This document shows positions 7,637-14,349 of a stretch of DNA of 37,978 nucleotides, piece after piece; the stretch's first letter is position 1, and each line of letters opens with the position of its first letter. Below the pieces are notes generated by a model. It worked only from the letters and a program-made list of their open reading frames with translations. It searched no databases and had not been told where the DNA came from. The DNA is from a virus: the IMG/VR virus record IMGVR_UViG_3300023112_001499, positions 1 to 37,978 of that record. One strand, 5' to 3'. The translations under genes and the position numbers were made by a program.

Positions 7637-7907
7637 TAGGAACGGCGGGACTCGAACCCGCACTGGATGGATTTTCTTACTACTACAACTTTCGTTGCCA
7701 TTTCTGTTTGTAGTCTGGACTTTATCTTCACCATGTCTTTCGATTTAGGTGGAACCCGTCAAGTCTCTACACCACTCCCAAAAAGGGTTCGGCTCGGTAT
7801 TGCCATTTTACAGGTTTCACCGAATTTGGGTTCTCCACTTTATACGTTTCCGCATAAAGGCTCAAATTACTCAAGTCCATTGACTCTGCCAATTGGTCTA
7901 CGTTCCC
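7637..7907 (-). tRNA. split tRNA with TAA anticodon, interrupted by a group I intron
   Basis: The 5' exon (7907-7873) and 3' exon (7675-7637) join into a 74-nt tRNA: acceptor stem GGGAACG/CGTTCCT, D arm based on GAC/GTC, anticodon stem ATGGA/TCCAT, loop CTTAAAA, a 5-nt variable loop CCAGT, T arm GCGGG/CCCGC and discriminator A. CCA is not encoded. The anticodon after splicing is UAA, which reads UUA leucine codons. The intron sits between U34 and A35, the site used by the cyanobacterial and plastid tRNA-Leu(UAA) intron. Unlike bacterial leucine tRNAs this one lacks the long variable arm, so its charging identity is uncertain. Confidence 0.85.
7676..7872 (-). ncRNA. group I intron in tRNA anticodon loop, 197 nt
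   Basis: Read on the minus strand, the intron begins GAGTAATTTGAGCC and ends in G, as group I introns do. The 5' exon end GGACTT can pair with the internal guide GAGCC (U-G at the splice site). Core elements are visible: GGCAATACCGAGCCGAA corresponds to the conserved Q region, GTAGAGACTTGACGGG to R and AAGATAAAGTCC to S, giving P7 by AGACT/AGTCC. A P2 hairpin (CTTTAT/ATAAAG) and a P9 arm with a GAAA tetraloop are also present. From memory, these blocks are in the same order as in the Anabaena tRNA-Leu intron (subgroup IC3). No homing endonuclease is encoded. Confidence 0.88.
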
Positions 7908-7921
7908 TCTTTTACTTTTTG

Positions 7922-8034
7922 CCTACTTCGTCTCTTTCGTGAGACCAAGTAGGATAACCAACCTTCTCAAAGACTACGCTTTGAGAAGTTTTCAACCATT
8001 TTTTGTATATCAAAATTCCATTGTGATATACAAA
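7922..8034 (-). other. three consecutive strong stem-loops upstream of the split tRNA
   Basis: The 160-nt gap between the epimerase-like gene and the split tRNA holds three hairpins. The first is at 7922-7953 (12 of 13 pairs), the second at 7963-7988 (10 perfect pairs, loop of 6) and the third at 8002-8034 (11 perfect pairs). None is followed by a U-run on the minus strand; the second has a short T-run on the plus strand. They may be tRNA-precursor processing elements or a small stable RNA, comparable in position to RNAs C and D of the T4 tRNA cluster. No function is demonstrated. Together with the tRNAs this accounts for the gene-free stretch 7379-8067. Confidence 0.55.
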
Positions 8035-8067
8035 GAGTTGATCGTCTTTTATTTCTTTATAGATCAT

Positions 8068-8526
8068 CTAATCAATCTTAAATTTTGATTCATTTTCGTG
8101 TTCATGCCGAATTTCATCTACTGGGTATTTTTTACCTGGACCGGCATATAATTGGTTTGGCGCATTGAATACCAAGCCATCATTTTCAGAAACACATTTA
8201 TAGCCATGCACTACGCCTGGCGGAACGATAACACTAATAGGATTTGACTCTCCCACCAAGTGAACTTCATAAAACCCACTAGATCTATTATCCCAAAGAT
8301 GCAATTCAAAATCGCCAGGACCTACGAAACAAAATAGATCTGTTTGATAATGATGTTCGTGGGGTCCACGAGTTACATTTGGTTTTGTCCAGCTAATGTA
8401 CGCCATTACTGGTTGGTGTAAAGTTTTGAGTTCATCATCCCGAAACAATTCAAACAGAAAACCTCTGTTATCTTCATTTTTAGGAATTGAATTGATGACT
8501 ACTCCGTAAATTTTTGTTTCATTCAT
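8068..8526 (-). CDS. RmlC-like cupin, dTDP-sugar epimerase family
   Basis: The 152-residue protein resembles dTDP-4-dehydrorhamnose 3,5-epimerase. It has the N-terminal D-N-R-G-F-L-F-E-L-F-R segment, the core TRGPHEHHYQTDLFCFVGPGDFELHLWD (family: RGLH...K......G......D.R) written here in two blocks, and PPGVVHGYKC. RmlC acts in deoxysugar synthesis for cell-surface glycans. The usual length is about 180, so this is a reduced member, and the second catalytic residue cannot be assigned by eye. It shares an ATGA overlap with the upstream gene. With glycosyltransferases in the window it may feed a glycan-modifying pathway. Other cupin isomerases (for example FdtA-like) are possible. Confidence 0.7.
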   Translation of the reverse strand: MNETKIYGVVINSIPKNEDNRGFLFELFRDDELKTLHQPVMAYISWTKPNVTRGPHEHHYQTDLFCFVGPGDFELHLWDNRSSGFYEVHLVGESNPISVIVPPGVVHGYKCVSENDGLVFNAPNQLYAGPGKKYPVDEIRHEHENESKFKID

Positions 8527-8942
8527 ATTTTGAAATATCTCTTTGTTCTTTCGATAAATTCTTCCATTGGATTTTCAAGAGTTTTTGGGACTGGACGACC
8601 GGCCACTGACATATCCAGCATCATGTCCTCTGGGATTGCTCGCTCAAGGGCGTATCGTTGGCCGACTTTTGAGTAGAACTTTTCACTTTTTCGGCAAAGT
8701 GCCCACCCAATTCGCACTTTACCGTCTTTTCCACGGTAAGCGGCCAATACTCCAACGGGAGCAGATTTTCCAATCTTTACAGAAAACCCATTTTTCGTTT
8801 CAGTTAAACAAACTGGTGTGGGTCCTTTTCGAACATATTTAATGATGACATCCGTTTCGTTTCGAAAGGATTTACACCAATCATTACATTCTTGAACGAA
8901 GTCTTGCTTGCTTCGAATTTTCTTTTCGATAGTCAAAGTCAT
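8523..8942 (-). CDS. hypothetical protein, 139 aa
   Basis: No named family is assigned. The middle has a distinctive pattern, PVGVLAAYRGKDGKVRIGWA then KFYSKVGQRYALERA, which I have seen in phage and bacterial proteins of unknown function where a beta-sheet carries a conserved IGWSL-type motif followed by a helix. It is basic (many Lys and Arg), so nucleic-acid binding is conceivable. The gene overlaps the RmlC-like gene by four bases and follows a 35-nt gap from the 66-residue gene upstream. Confidence 0.6.
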   Translation of the reverse strand: MTLTIEKKIRSKQDFVQECNDWCKSFRNETDVIIKYVRKGPTPVCLTETKNGFSVKIGKSAPVGVLAAYRGKDGKVRIGWALCRKSEKFYSKVGQRYALERAIPEDMMLDMSVAGRPVPKTLENPMEEFIERTKRYFKI

Positions 8943-8977
8943 TTCAATATCTCCTAAAAGGTTTTAGTGCCTTTGAA

Positions 8978-9178
8978 TCAGACACGAACGTACCTGAAAT
9001 TGTTATCCTCTAGAACTATACCGTTGATTTCTGCGATGTAAAGTATTCCTTCGAGAGAAACTTCTAGTTGTGCAGCATCAATAATAGATTCTGCTTCTTC
9101 TTCGTCCAAATCACCACCACAGACGAGATTTGCAACGATTCGATTGAGTTTATTCCACGCTTCATCTCTAGTCATCAT
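8978..9178 (-). CDS. hypothetical protein, 66 aa
   Basis: This is a small acidic helical protein starting MMTRDEAWNKLNRIVAN, with an acidic stretch GGDLDEEEAESIIDAA. There is no recognisable domain. It sits in line with other small minus-strand genes with short gaps (16 nt to the gene upstream), which supports it being real. Either of two adjacent ATG codons could be used. Confidence 0.5.
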   Translation of the reverse strand: MMTRDEAWNKLNRIVANLVCGGDLDEEEAESIIDAAQLEVSLEGILYIAEINGIVLEDNNFRYVRV

Positions 9179-9194
9179 ACAACTCCATCCAGTT

Positions 9195-9416
9195 TCATGT
9201 CATTCTAAAGTAATCTTCTAATTCAACCAACGCTGCTCGGATTTCTGAAGCCCGGTCAAGCTTGAAATACTGGTCACCGATTGAAGTCCTTCTTAATACT
9301 TTGATGCAGATTGCCTCTAGTTGTTCATTTTTATCGGTCAGTCGCTTGATCTCCTCATCTTTGATTTCAAGCTGTTTGTCGAGCCATTGCTTCATTATCC
9401 ATATTGAGTCATTCAC
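9195..9416 (-). CDS. hypothetical coiled-coil protein, 73 aa
   Basis: Residues 10-35 (WLDKQLEIKDEEIKRLTDKN) have a heptad pattern and predict a short coiled coil. The rest is charged and helical, ending LVELEDYFRMT. No family is recognised. Its start overlaps the stop of the Cys-rich gene upstream by 8 nt, consistent with coupled translation in the minus-strand cluster. Such short coiled-coil proteins are frequent early-gene products in T4-like phages. Confidence 0.5.
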   Translation of the reverse strand: MNDSIWIMKQWLDKQLEIKDEEIKRLTDKNEQLEAICIKVLRRTSIGDQYFKLDRASEIRAALVELEDYFRMT

Positions 9417-9594
9417 AGTTGCACATCCTTATTTTGTTTCTCATCCTCAAAATCACATCTGCCAGAAAACAGCTTTCACAAATATGACCAACACTAGAAT
9501 CACAAAATTCACATTCTTCAGTTCCATCAGAGCATTCTTTTTCCTCTGTTTTTAGGAGTTCCAATGCTGTTTGGATATCTTCATCAAGTGTCAC
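9409..9594 (-). CDS. small Cys-rich protein, possible zinc-binding
   Basis: This 61-residue acidic protein carries eight Cys: one early, then CEFCDSSVGHICESC in the middle and CNC near the end. Two CxxC pairs seven residues apart suggest a single zinc-binding knuckle. No homologue is recognised. It overlaps the methyltransferase gene by four bases (ATGA) and the coiled-coil gene by eight, so it is embedded in a coupled run. Confidence 0.5.
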   Translation of the reverse strand: MTLDEDIQTALELLKTEEKECSDGTEECEFCDSSVGHICESCFLADVILRMRNKIRMCNCE

Positions 9595-10151
9595 TTGTAT
9601 TTCCTGTATATCGCACTATTGTCGTTCCAGAGTGGGTCGCTTTCGTCGATATACGATTCGACTAAAGAGATTTTATGCTCGTTTTTGTTTGCCCATTTTT
9701 CAAGCCCGCTCCAAGAGTCTTTTAAAAACCTCCAACAATCGGTCGGATATCCATGATACGGACCAGTGGAAGGAGCTTGGATATAAATTAATCCATCTTT
9801 TTTCAAAACTCTGCATATTTCTAAGAATGTAACCCAAAACATATCATCATGTTCAAAGCAGGAAGATGATATTATTATATCAAAAGATTCATCGCTGAAT
9901 GGCATTTCATGCGCCGACCCAACCACATCGACGTTTCTGCCTGAATCTTGGTCTAACCCTATATATTCCTTAACCGGAACGCCACCGTCAGCAGGATTCC
10001 AGCGGCTAGGATCAATGAATATAGGTCGCATGTTAAACCCCTGAATATCCAGAGAACCCACGTCCAGAACTGATTTGCCCTCTAACAGCGGATCATTCTT
10101 GCAATATTTTTCATAGAACATCAAAACGTTTTTCAGTGCAGATTTGTGCAT
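9591..10151 (-). CDS. SAM-dependent methyltransferase (type 11-like)
   Basis: This is a class I methyltransferase. Motif I is SVLDVGSLDIQG (about residues 24-35), the acidic motif YIGLDQDSGRNVDVV follows, then the PFSDESFDIIISSSCFEH motif IV region and VLKKDGLIYIQAPS. The start MHKSALKN matches the usual beginning of this subfamily, so I keep the ATG at 10151 although it lies inside the upstream gene (41-nt overlap). Related proteins are often found in glycan or natural-product clusters next to glycosyltransferases. The substrate is unknown. The protein ends with FLKDSW and a helical tail, giving 186 residues. Confidence 0.8.
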   Translation of the reverse strand: MHKSALKNVLMFYEKYCKNDPLLEGKSVLDVGSLDIQGFNMRPIFIDPSRWNPADGGVPVKEYIGLDQDSGRNVDVVGSAHEMPFSDESFDIIISSSCFEHDDMFWVTFLEICRVLKKDGLIYIQAPSTGPYHGYPTDCWRFLKDSWSGLEKWANKNEHKISLVESYIDESDPLWNDNSAIYRKYK

Positions 10152-10341
10152 TTTCTATAACCACTTTTATTTTTTTTCCGACTTGAATAATGTCTCCGAC
10201 ATGGAATTCGTGTTCCATATTCAGATTTTGAACCGGAAATCCATTTAGCTTTATAGCTTGATCAGAAACAAGCCTTCGGCCCTCAGCCATACTAACTAAA
10301 GCCTTATTTTTAAGCAATATCTCATTTATCGTAGTTTTCAT
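10111..10341 (-). CDS. S4-domain RNA-binding protein
   Basis: The protein from Met at 10341 has 76 residues. It contains an S4-like RNA-binding fold: VSMAEGRRLVSDQAIKLNG (family: A..GR.L...GAV.VNG), then a small beta segment and FHVGDIIQVGKKI. S4 domains bind structured RNA, as in ribosomal protein S4 and tyrosyl-tRNA synthetase. A longer frame starts at 10407, but a candidate promoter and dyad (10381-10414) sits inside it, so the shorter form is preferred. It is the first gene of the long minus-strand run that includes the tRNA genes, so binding of tRNA or host rRNA is an attractive but untested idea. Confidence 0.65.
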   Translation of the reverse strand: MKTTINEILLKNKALVSMAEGRRLVSDQAIKLNGFPVQNLNMEHEFHVGDIIQVGKKIKVVIENAQICTEKRFDVL

Positions 10342-10380
10342 CTCTGTTCTTTCCGAAATTAGAGGAAACCCATTTATTTT

Positions 10381-10414
10381 GAAGCATGTTAGCATAAATA
10401 TTAACATGCTTCAA
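10381..10414 (-). promoter_or_regulatory. candidate sigma70-like promoter covered by a perfect 11-bp dyad
   Basis: The arms 10381-10391 (GAAGCATGTTA) and 10402-10412 are perfect inverted copies separated by 10 nt. On the minus strand a -35-like TTGAAG (10414-10409) and a -10-like TAACAT (10391-10386) are separated by 17 nt and lie inside the dyad. A start near 10379 would give a leader of about 38 nt to the S4-domain gene. The dyad could be an operator for a dimeric repressor. No U-run follows, so it is not a terminator. Confidence 0.45.
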
Positions 10415-10526
10415 CGTTATCACACAACTGCTCCGATGGCATAATGAATTCAATTTGGGAAAATTAATGAGTCTCACCGAACCCACTTGACAGATCTGAA
10501 AAAATCTATACAACTTTGGAACGATG

Positions 10527-10555
10527 TTGACTATTATGTCATTACGTGCTGTAAC
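10527..10555 (+). promoter_or_regulatory. candidate sigma70-like promoter of the secreted-protein gene
   Basis: TTGACT (10527-10532) is followed after 17 nt by TGTAAC (10550-10555), 20 nt before the ATG at 10575. The -35 element is good and the -10 element weak. The gene it would serve stands alone with its own terminator, so a dedicated promoter is expected. A strong ribosome binding site (AAGGAG) follows at 10562-10567. Confidence 0.4.
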
Positions 10556-10574
10556 TTAATGTAAGGAGTTAGTT

Positions 10575-10919
10575 ATGAAAAACGCAGCTAAGTTTTCGTT
10601 AATGGCGGCAGTTGTTCTGTCTACCATGACAATTATGAGTGCCGACGCAGATGCAGGATTGTTCTGTCGTCAGCCAGTTCGAACAATGTTGAAAAACACT
10701 GTTTGCCGAGTTAAAACTTGTCGTCCCGTTCGATCAATGGCTTGCAATACAGCCTGTCGAGTTCGCACGGTCAAGCCGGTTCGAAGAGTTCTTCGTGGCT
10801 CAGTGAATGTTGTTCGTTCTGTTTTGCCACCGTATGGTTGTTGTAATAGTTGTTCAACTGCAACTGTAACAGAAACAGAAACACAAAAAGCACCTGCACC
10901 TGCACCTCCTGCTAATTAG
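10575..10919 (+). CDS. secreted Arg/Cys-rich repeat protein, moron-like
   Basis: The protein has a clear signal peptide: MKNAAKFS, a hydrophobic core to about residue 21, then SADADA followed by GLF, a good signal peptidase I site. The mature part (about 86 residues) contains three loose repeats of the form C-R-x-V-x-T-x-x-P-V-R, rich in Arg and Cys, and ends in an Ala/Pro tail. No family is recognised; similar small Cys/Arg secreted proteins occur in planctomycete genomes, which is only a hint. The gene is alone between divergent and convergent neighbours, with its own ribosome binding site (AAGGAG), candidate promoter and intrinsic terminator, so it is organised like a phage moron that may act on the host envelope. 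Confidence 0.75.
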   Translation: MKNAAKFSLMAAVVLSTMTIMSADADAGLFCRQPVRTMLKNTVCRVKTCRPVRSMACNTACRVRTVKPVRRVLRGSVNVVRSVLPPYGCCNSCSTATVTETETQKAPAPAPPAN

Positions 10920-10950
10920 CAGGAAGCTAGGTTAAAGTAAAAGAGCAAAA

Positions 10951-10974
10951 AGCCCGCCATTCGGCGGGCTTTTT
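10951..10974 (+). terminator. bidirectional intrinsic terminator between convergent genes
   Basis: An 8-bp perfect stem AGCCCGCC/GGCGGGCT with a 4-nt loop is followed by a T-run on the plus strand (10970-10974) and preceded by an A-run, so it also works on the minus strand. It separates the secreted-protein gene from the convergent Cys-rich gene ending at 10978. Confidence 0.9.
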
Positions 10975-10977
10975 CTA

Positions 10978-11205
10978 TTATCTATTACACTCATCGCATG
11001 GATATCGAGTATCGTCCGAATAGCAGTCATGTGGATCATTTGCTGGCCCATCATAGTGGTTCAACTCATGCGACCAAACCCATCCAGAGTCATTGCACTT
11101 TTCGCACAATGGGTATGGGCAATTTTTGCATCCATTATGACAGCATTTCTTTTGCTTGAGCAGGAACTCTCTGCTGAATGGTTGTTTTTCATATGAGTTT
11201 TTCAT
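10978..11205 (-). CDS. small Cys-rich protein, DUF5522-like N-terminus
   Basis: From Met at 11205 the product is 75 residues; a longer start at 11223 is possible, but neither has a clear ribosome binding site. The segment LLKQKKCCHNGCKNCPYP resembles the DUF5522 pattern (CC..GC..CPY), a short motif of unknown function likely to bind zinc. A second Cys pair, CEKC, and a C-terminal CDEC (ending ...CNR) give a total of ten Cys. The gene starts inside the end of the glycosyltransferase-like gene (17-nt overlap) and is the last gene of a three-gene minus-strand unit. Confidence 0.6.
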   Translation of the reverse strand: MKNSYEKQPFSREFLLKQKKCCHNGCKNCPYPLCEKCNDSGWVWSHELNHYDGPANDPHDCYSDDTRYPCDECNR

Positions 11206-12055
11206 ATTTGTCCCATATATCATCTAAGTTTTCAGTAGGCTGAAATCTTTGATAATAAGAAGAGAAGTGTGCCATGATGGGTCCTGCGTGTACGCAGTTT
11301 ATTTTTCCTAGTCTTTTAGGGATTGCCTTCGTAAGATCTAATTCTTCATTCATTGCGACACTTTTGAATTGTCCTCCAAACCAACTGATGCAATTAATGA
11401 GAACTCTTTCCTGCTGTCTAAGCAGGACATTTCCTATTTTGTATTTTTCTAAATTGTTATTTTTTACATCTTCAATGAATTGATTATGTATATCGCATAT
11501 AGCTCTGCCTTTATAAAAGCAGTTTGTACAGTTCCATTCATATTTGCAATCTTTCAGGGATTCCAAATCTAGGACTTTTCTTTGATATAAAATGTAATTT
11601 AAAAAAGGACTATTCACGATCAGCGGATAGACCAGCAGATATTCTTCGTTTTCGACTCTGAACTTCAGTAGTTCTTCGATTGCGTTATCTTGCATGTAGC
11701 AGATATCATCATCGAATCTAATATAGACTGCATTTTCATCTCTGCAATATTTGAAAAAGTTGTGTATTCTATAGCATCTGTACCCATGATCTCTGTGGGA
11801 GCAGAATTTGTGCTGTTCTTCAGGAAACTCCCAAGCCTTATCATTTGCTTCTTTTATTTCTATTTTTGGATTTTCACTTTTCATTTGATGAATATAATCG
11901 ACATCTTCTGGGTTATCGGTATTAAGCCAGATTTGCCACTCATCAATGATGTCGCACTTTTCTACATATTTTCTTAATAGTTTTAAGTTTTTCTTTCGTC
12001 CTGCCGGTGTTACGGCAACAACTTTGTATATTTTACTTTTTCCTGAAATAGGCAT
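11189..12055 (-). CDS. glycosyltransferase-like protein (GT-A type)
   Basis: The 288-residue protein begins with a beta-strand and then PAGRKKNLKLLRKYV, as in GT-A glycosyltransferases that bind nucleotide sugars. The motif VYIRFDDDICYM contains a DxD-type metal-binding triad (about residue 114). Several Cys residues in the middle (WNCTNCFYKGRAIC) are unusual. It has no membrane segment. The start overlaps the end of the TylF-type methyltransferase by 23 nt, so the two are coupled. The pair may modify a sugar or a surface glycan. The acceptor is unknown, and the family assignment rests on the fold-like pattern and DDD motif only. Confidence 0.6.
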   Translation of the reverse strand: MPISGKSKIYKVVAVTPAGRKKNLKLLRKYVEKCDIIDEWQIWLNTDNPEDVDYIHQMKSENPKIEIKEANDKAWEFPEEQHKFCSHRDHGYRCYRIHNFFKYCRDENAVYIRFDDDICYMQDNAIEELLKFRVENEEYLLVYPLIVNSPFLNYILYQRKVLDLESLKDCKYEWNCTNCFYKGRAICDIHNQFIEDVKNNNLEKYKIGNVLLRQQERVLINCISWFGGQFKSVAMNEELDLTKAIPKRLGKINCVHAGPIMAHFSSYYQRFQPTENLDDIWDKYEKLI

Positions 12056-12695
12056 GTACTGATCCTTGAAGTGTTTTTACATTTAAATCATTTATTGTTT
12101 CTGGTTTGTCGTTTAAAAATTCATCCACGGCTTCTTTTGCTCCAGGAAAATCTATTAAACCATAGTCATCTATCACGCAAACAGAACCCTTTGTCAGTCT
12201 AGGATAGACGCCTTCAATGCTTGTCTTAATAGATTCATACAAGTCTCCGTCTAAATGTGCAAAACATATTTGATCGGGAAGATGTTTTGGAACTGTATTT
12301 TCAAACCAGCCTGGAATTACTTTTTTGCATCCTAATAGATCGAATACCGAAAGATTTTTAAGAAGAACGTCTGGTGATGTTGCAAACATGCCGGGTTTTG
12401 CCCAAGGATGATTTTCGTATTTCCATGGACCACCTCGGCTAGGCTTGTCTTTTTCGGAAAAATCAGGCAATCCTTGAAATGAATCAAGTAGATATAGATC
12501 TTTGTCAGATTTTTGCCACTCCATTACTGCCGCTATTACTCTTGTGGATAATCCGTCGCATGTCCCCAATTCAGCAACATCGCCTTCCACGCCATATTCC
12601 AGCACTTGAGTAACAAGGTGGTAATGGTTCATTAGACGAGAAGAATTCATCCTTGGGTCGTTGATATTTAATAGGGCTTTTATTTTATTGTTCAT
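12033..12695 (-). CDS. TylF/MycF-type O-methyltransferase
   Basis: The protein matches the macrocin-O-methyltransferase (TylF/MycF) family: SAM motif VAELGTCDGLSTRVIA (about residues 38-53), LYLLDSFQGLPDF, the segment VIPGWFENTVP, and the metal-binding HLDGDLYESIKTSIEGVYP then CVIDDYG. These enzymes methylate sugar hydroxyls and depend on a divalent metal. The length of 220 is usual. The start has a reasonable ribosome binding site (AAGGAT, 6 nt upstream). The gene is divergent from the plus-strand gene at 12755. It is likely to act on glycans with the adjacent glycosyltransferase-like protein, but the substrate is not known. Confidence 0.85.
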   Translation of the reverse strand: MNNKIKALLNINDPRMNSSRLMNHYHLVTQVLEYGVEGDVAELGTCDGLSTRVIAAVMEWQKSDKDLYLLDSFQGLPDFSEKDKPSRGGPWKYENHPWAKPGMFATSPDVLLKNLSVFDLLGCKKVIPGWFENTVPKHLPDQICFAHLDGDLYESIKTSIEGVYPRLTKGSVCVIDDYGLIDFPGAKEAVDEFLNDKPETINDLNVKTLQGSVHAYFRKK

Positions 12696-12739
12696 TTTTA
12701 GATCCTTCGATTTTAAATTAGTAGAATTTCGATTTTAAT

Positions 12740-12748
12740 CATAAATAA
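12740..12748 (+). promoter_or_regulatory. T4-type late promoter box
   Basis: cATAAATAAT lies with its ATAAATA starting exactly 14 nt before the ATG at 12755. The stretch ATAAATAATGTATCATG differs at two positions from the 17 bases ending in the ATG at 2175. T4 geometry puts the transcript start about 2 nt before the ATG. No Shine-Dalgarno is visible. Confidence 0.6.
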
Positions 12749-12754
12749 TGTATC

Positions 12755-13183
12755 ATGAATTTTAAAGACTTTATTGTATCAGAAGAAGATATGGCACCGA
12801 TGGGAGACCCTATGGGCGGTGGAATGCCGATGGGAGACCCTATGGGCGGTGGAATGCCGATGGACCCTATGGGTGGAGCACCCCCAATGGACCCTATGGG
12901 AGGGATGGGTGGAGGAGCACCCCCAATGGACCCTATGGGAGGGATGGGTGGAGGAGCACCAGGCGGCGTTCAACCACCAATACAATTTAAACCTAATTCT
13001 GTTTGGGATGTTTTAGATAAAATATTAAATGGAGAGCCTGTTAACGATAAAGAAGATGAAGAAAAAGAAAAAGAAAAAGAAGTAGATCAATCTGGACAAG
13101 AAAATTTAGATATGTTAAGTTCCCCTCAACAGCAAGAACCGGGAATGGCCCCCACTGGTCAAGTTGAGAATCCTCAGCTTTAA
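12755..13183 (+). CDS. Met/Gly/Pro-repeat protein with capsid-targeting-like N-terminus
   Basis: The first residues MNFKDFIVSEED resemble the T4 capsid-targeting peptide (T4 internal protein III starts MKTYQEFIAEA). They are followed by a low-complexity block of Met, Gly, Asp and Pro (about residues 15-75), a short ordered segment FKPNSVWDVLDKILNGEPVN, an acidic Lys/Glu stretch and a Gln/Pro tail. The protein is 142 residues and probably disordered. The late promoter box directly upstream suggests expression with structural genes. A head-core or internal protein is a reasonable guess. The reading frame is chosen over two alternative frames across the repeats because only this one has a late promoter, continues beyond the repeat and has a sensible N-terminus. 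Confidence 0.7.
   Translation: MNFKDFIVSEEDMAPMGDPMGGGMPMGDPMGGGMPMDPMGGAPPMDPMGGMGGGAPPMDPMGGMGGGAPGGVQPPIQFKPNSVWDVLDKILNGEPVNDKEDEEKEKEKEVDQSGQENLDMLSSPQQQEPGMAPTGQVENPQL
12800..12955 (+). repeat. in-gene tandem repeats (30 nt x2 and 39 nt x2)
   Basis: A 30-nt unit beginning ATGGGAGACCC occurs perfectly twice (12800-12829, 12830-12859). A 39-nt unit beginning GCACCCCCAATGG occurs perfectly twice (12878-12916, 12917-12955). The identity of the copies points to recent slippage or duplication, and the copy number is likely to vary between isolates. Both units keep the reading frame. Confidence 0.9.
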
Positions 13184-13215
13184 ATAAACATATTATTTTT
13201 TACTAGTGGTGATAT

Positions 13216-14340
13216 ATGGTGGACAAAACCCCCAATGCAGTTGGAAGAGTTTTGCTGTTTTCTGATTTGCATATCCATCCTCACAAGCGAAAAACAGAAC
13301 GTCTTGAGGATTGTCTAAAAGTTTTGGAATGGGTTTTCGATACTGCCATCGAACGAGGAATTGAAAACATTCTCTTTGGCGGCGATCTTTTCCATGACAG
13401 GCAAAAAATAGATGTCTTAACTTATCAGCGAACATTCGAGATATTTGACAAAAAGATATCAGAATGGAGAAAGGGCAACGGCGAAGCCAAAATTTGGCTT
13501 TTGTTGGGCAATCATGATTTGTGGCACCTTAAAAAACATGATGTGTCTAGCGTGTACCCCCTTGCTGCTATAGATGGCGTTGAAATTATTTCAGAACCCT
13601 GTACTCGAACTATTTGCTCGAACTCTGAGGGAGAAGAATTTCAGGTTAGCTTTCTTCCGTACACGCACAATCCGCCTGAAGATCTTGGAAAAATAGAAAA
13701 TAAGTCTGAGAACAAAGTTTTAGTCGGGCATATAGCAATTGATAATGCTGTCTGGAACAGACTCCACGGAACTCGTTCAGAAGTTTCAATTGAACACGAT
13801 GGAGACATGATCAAAGTTGACACTAAAATATTTGACGGATGGAATCAGGTATTTCTAGGACACTACCACGCAGAGCAACAGTTGGATTTCAATACTGAGT
13901 ACATAGGAAGCCCTTTGCAGTTGAGTTTTGGAGAGGCTTTTCAACACAAACACATAGTCCAATTCGATTTAAAAAACAACGACAAAGAATATATCAGAAA
14001 CACATTCAGTCCTCAGCATTTTATAATTCCAGAAGCCGATTTGGAAAAATATGTTTTAGATAATAATTTTATCAGAGTTCTTGTGGAAGATATATCTGAT
14101 TCTAAAACTATAGAGATGAGGCAAAAGCTGACTGAAGACAACGATGTCGGCAGTTTGGAAATTCAGCAATCATCAAAGAAAAAAGAAGAACACATAGTCG
14201 AGGATGCTAAGGCTATTTTGTTCAAAGAAGAAGAAATGTTAGATCAATACGTTGATGAAGTAGAGAAGGGTTCTGGTTTGGACACACTGGAAAAAGAACA
14301 TCTGCTAGAAATTGGTAAGAATATATTACAGTCAGAGTAA
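13216..14340 (+). CDS. 47: gp47-like recombination endonuclease subunit (SbcD/Mre11 type)
   Basis: This metallophosphoesterase pairs with gp46 to resect DNA ends in T4-like recombination-dependent replication. The phosphoesterase motifs are all visible: LLFSDLHIHPHK (about residues 13-24), GGDLFHDRQKID (about 55-66), LLLGNHDLWHL (about 96-106), LVGHIAID (about 170) and FLGHYHAEQ (about 213). The length (374) is slightly above T4 gp47 (about 340), with a Lys/Glu-rich C-terminal helix. The ATG is preceded by GGTGAT. gp46 follows after one inserted gene rather than immediately. Confidence 0.92.
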   Translation: MVDKTPNAVGRVLLFSDLHIHPHKRKTERLEDCLKVLEWVFDTAIERGIENILFGGDLFHDRQKIDVLTYQRTFEIFDKKISEWRKGNGEAKIWLLLGNHDLWHLKKHDVSSVYPLAAIDGVEIISEPCTRTICSNSEGEEFQVSFLPYTHNPPEDLGKIENKSENKVLVGHIAIDNAVWNRLHGTRSEVSIEHDGDMIKVDTKIFDGWNQVFLGHYHAEQQLDFNTEYIGSPLQLSFGEAFQHKHIVQFDLKNNDKEYIRNTFSPQHFIIPEADLEKYVLDNNFIRVLVEDISDSKTIEMRQKLTEDNDVGSLEIQQSSKKKEEHIVEDAKAILFKEEEMLDQYVDEVEKGSGLDTLEKEHLLEIGKNILQSE

Positions 14341-14349
14341 GATTTTAAA

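Noticed and set aside
7667-7942. Open frame of 91 codons on the plus strand
   Set aside because: It lies over the tRNA exons and group I intron on the other strand and has no ribosome binding site or protein-like features.
10342-10407. N-terminal extension of the S4-domain protein
   Set aside because: The extra 22 codons overlap the dyad and candidate promoter, and the S4 pattern begins after Met at 10341.
12774-13016. Frames on both strands across the Met/Gly/Pro repeats
   Set aside because: They arise from the repetitive composition. Only the frame from 12755 has a late promoter, a capsid-targeting-like start and a non-repetitive continuation.
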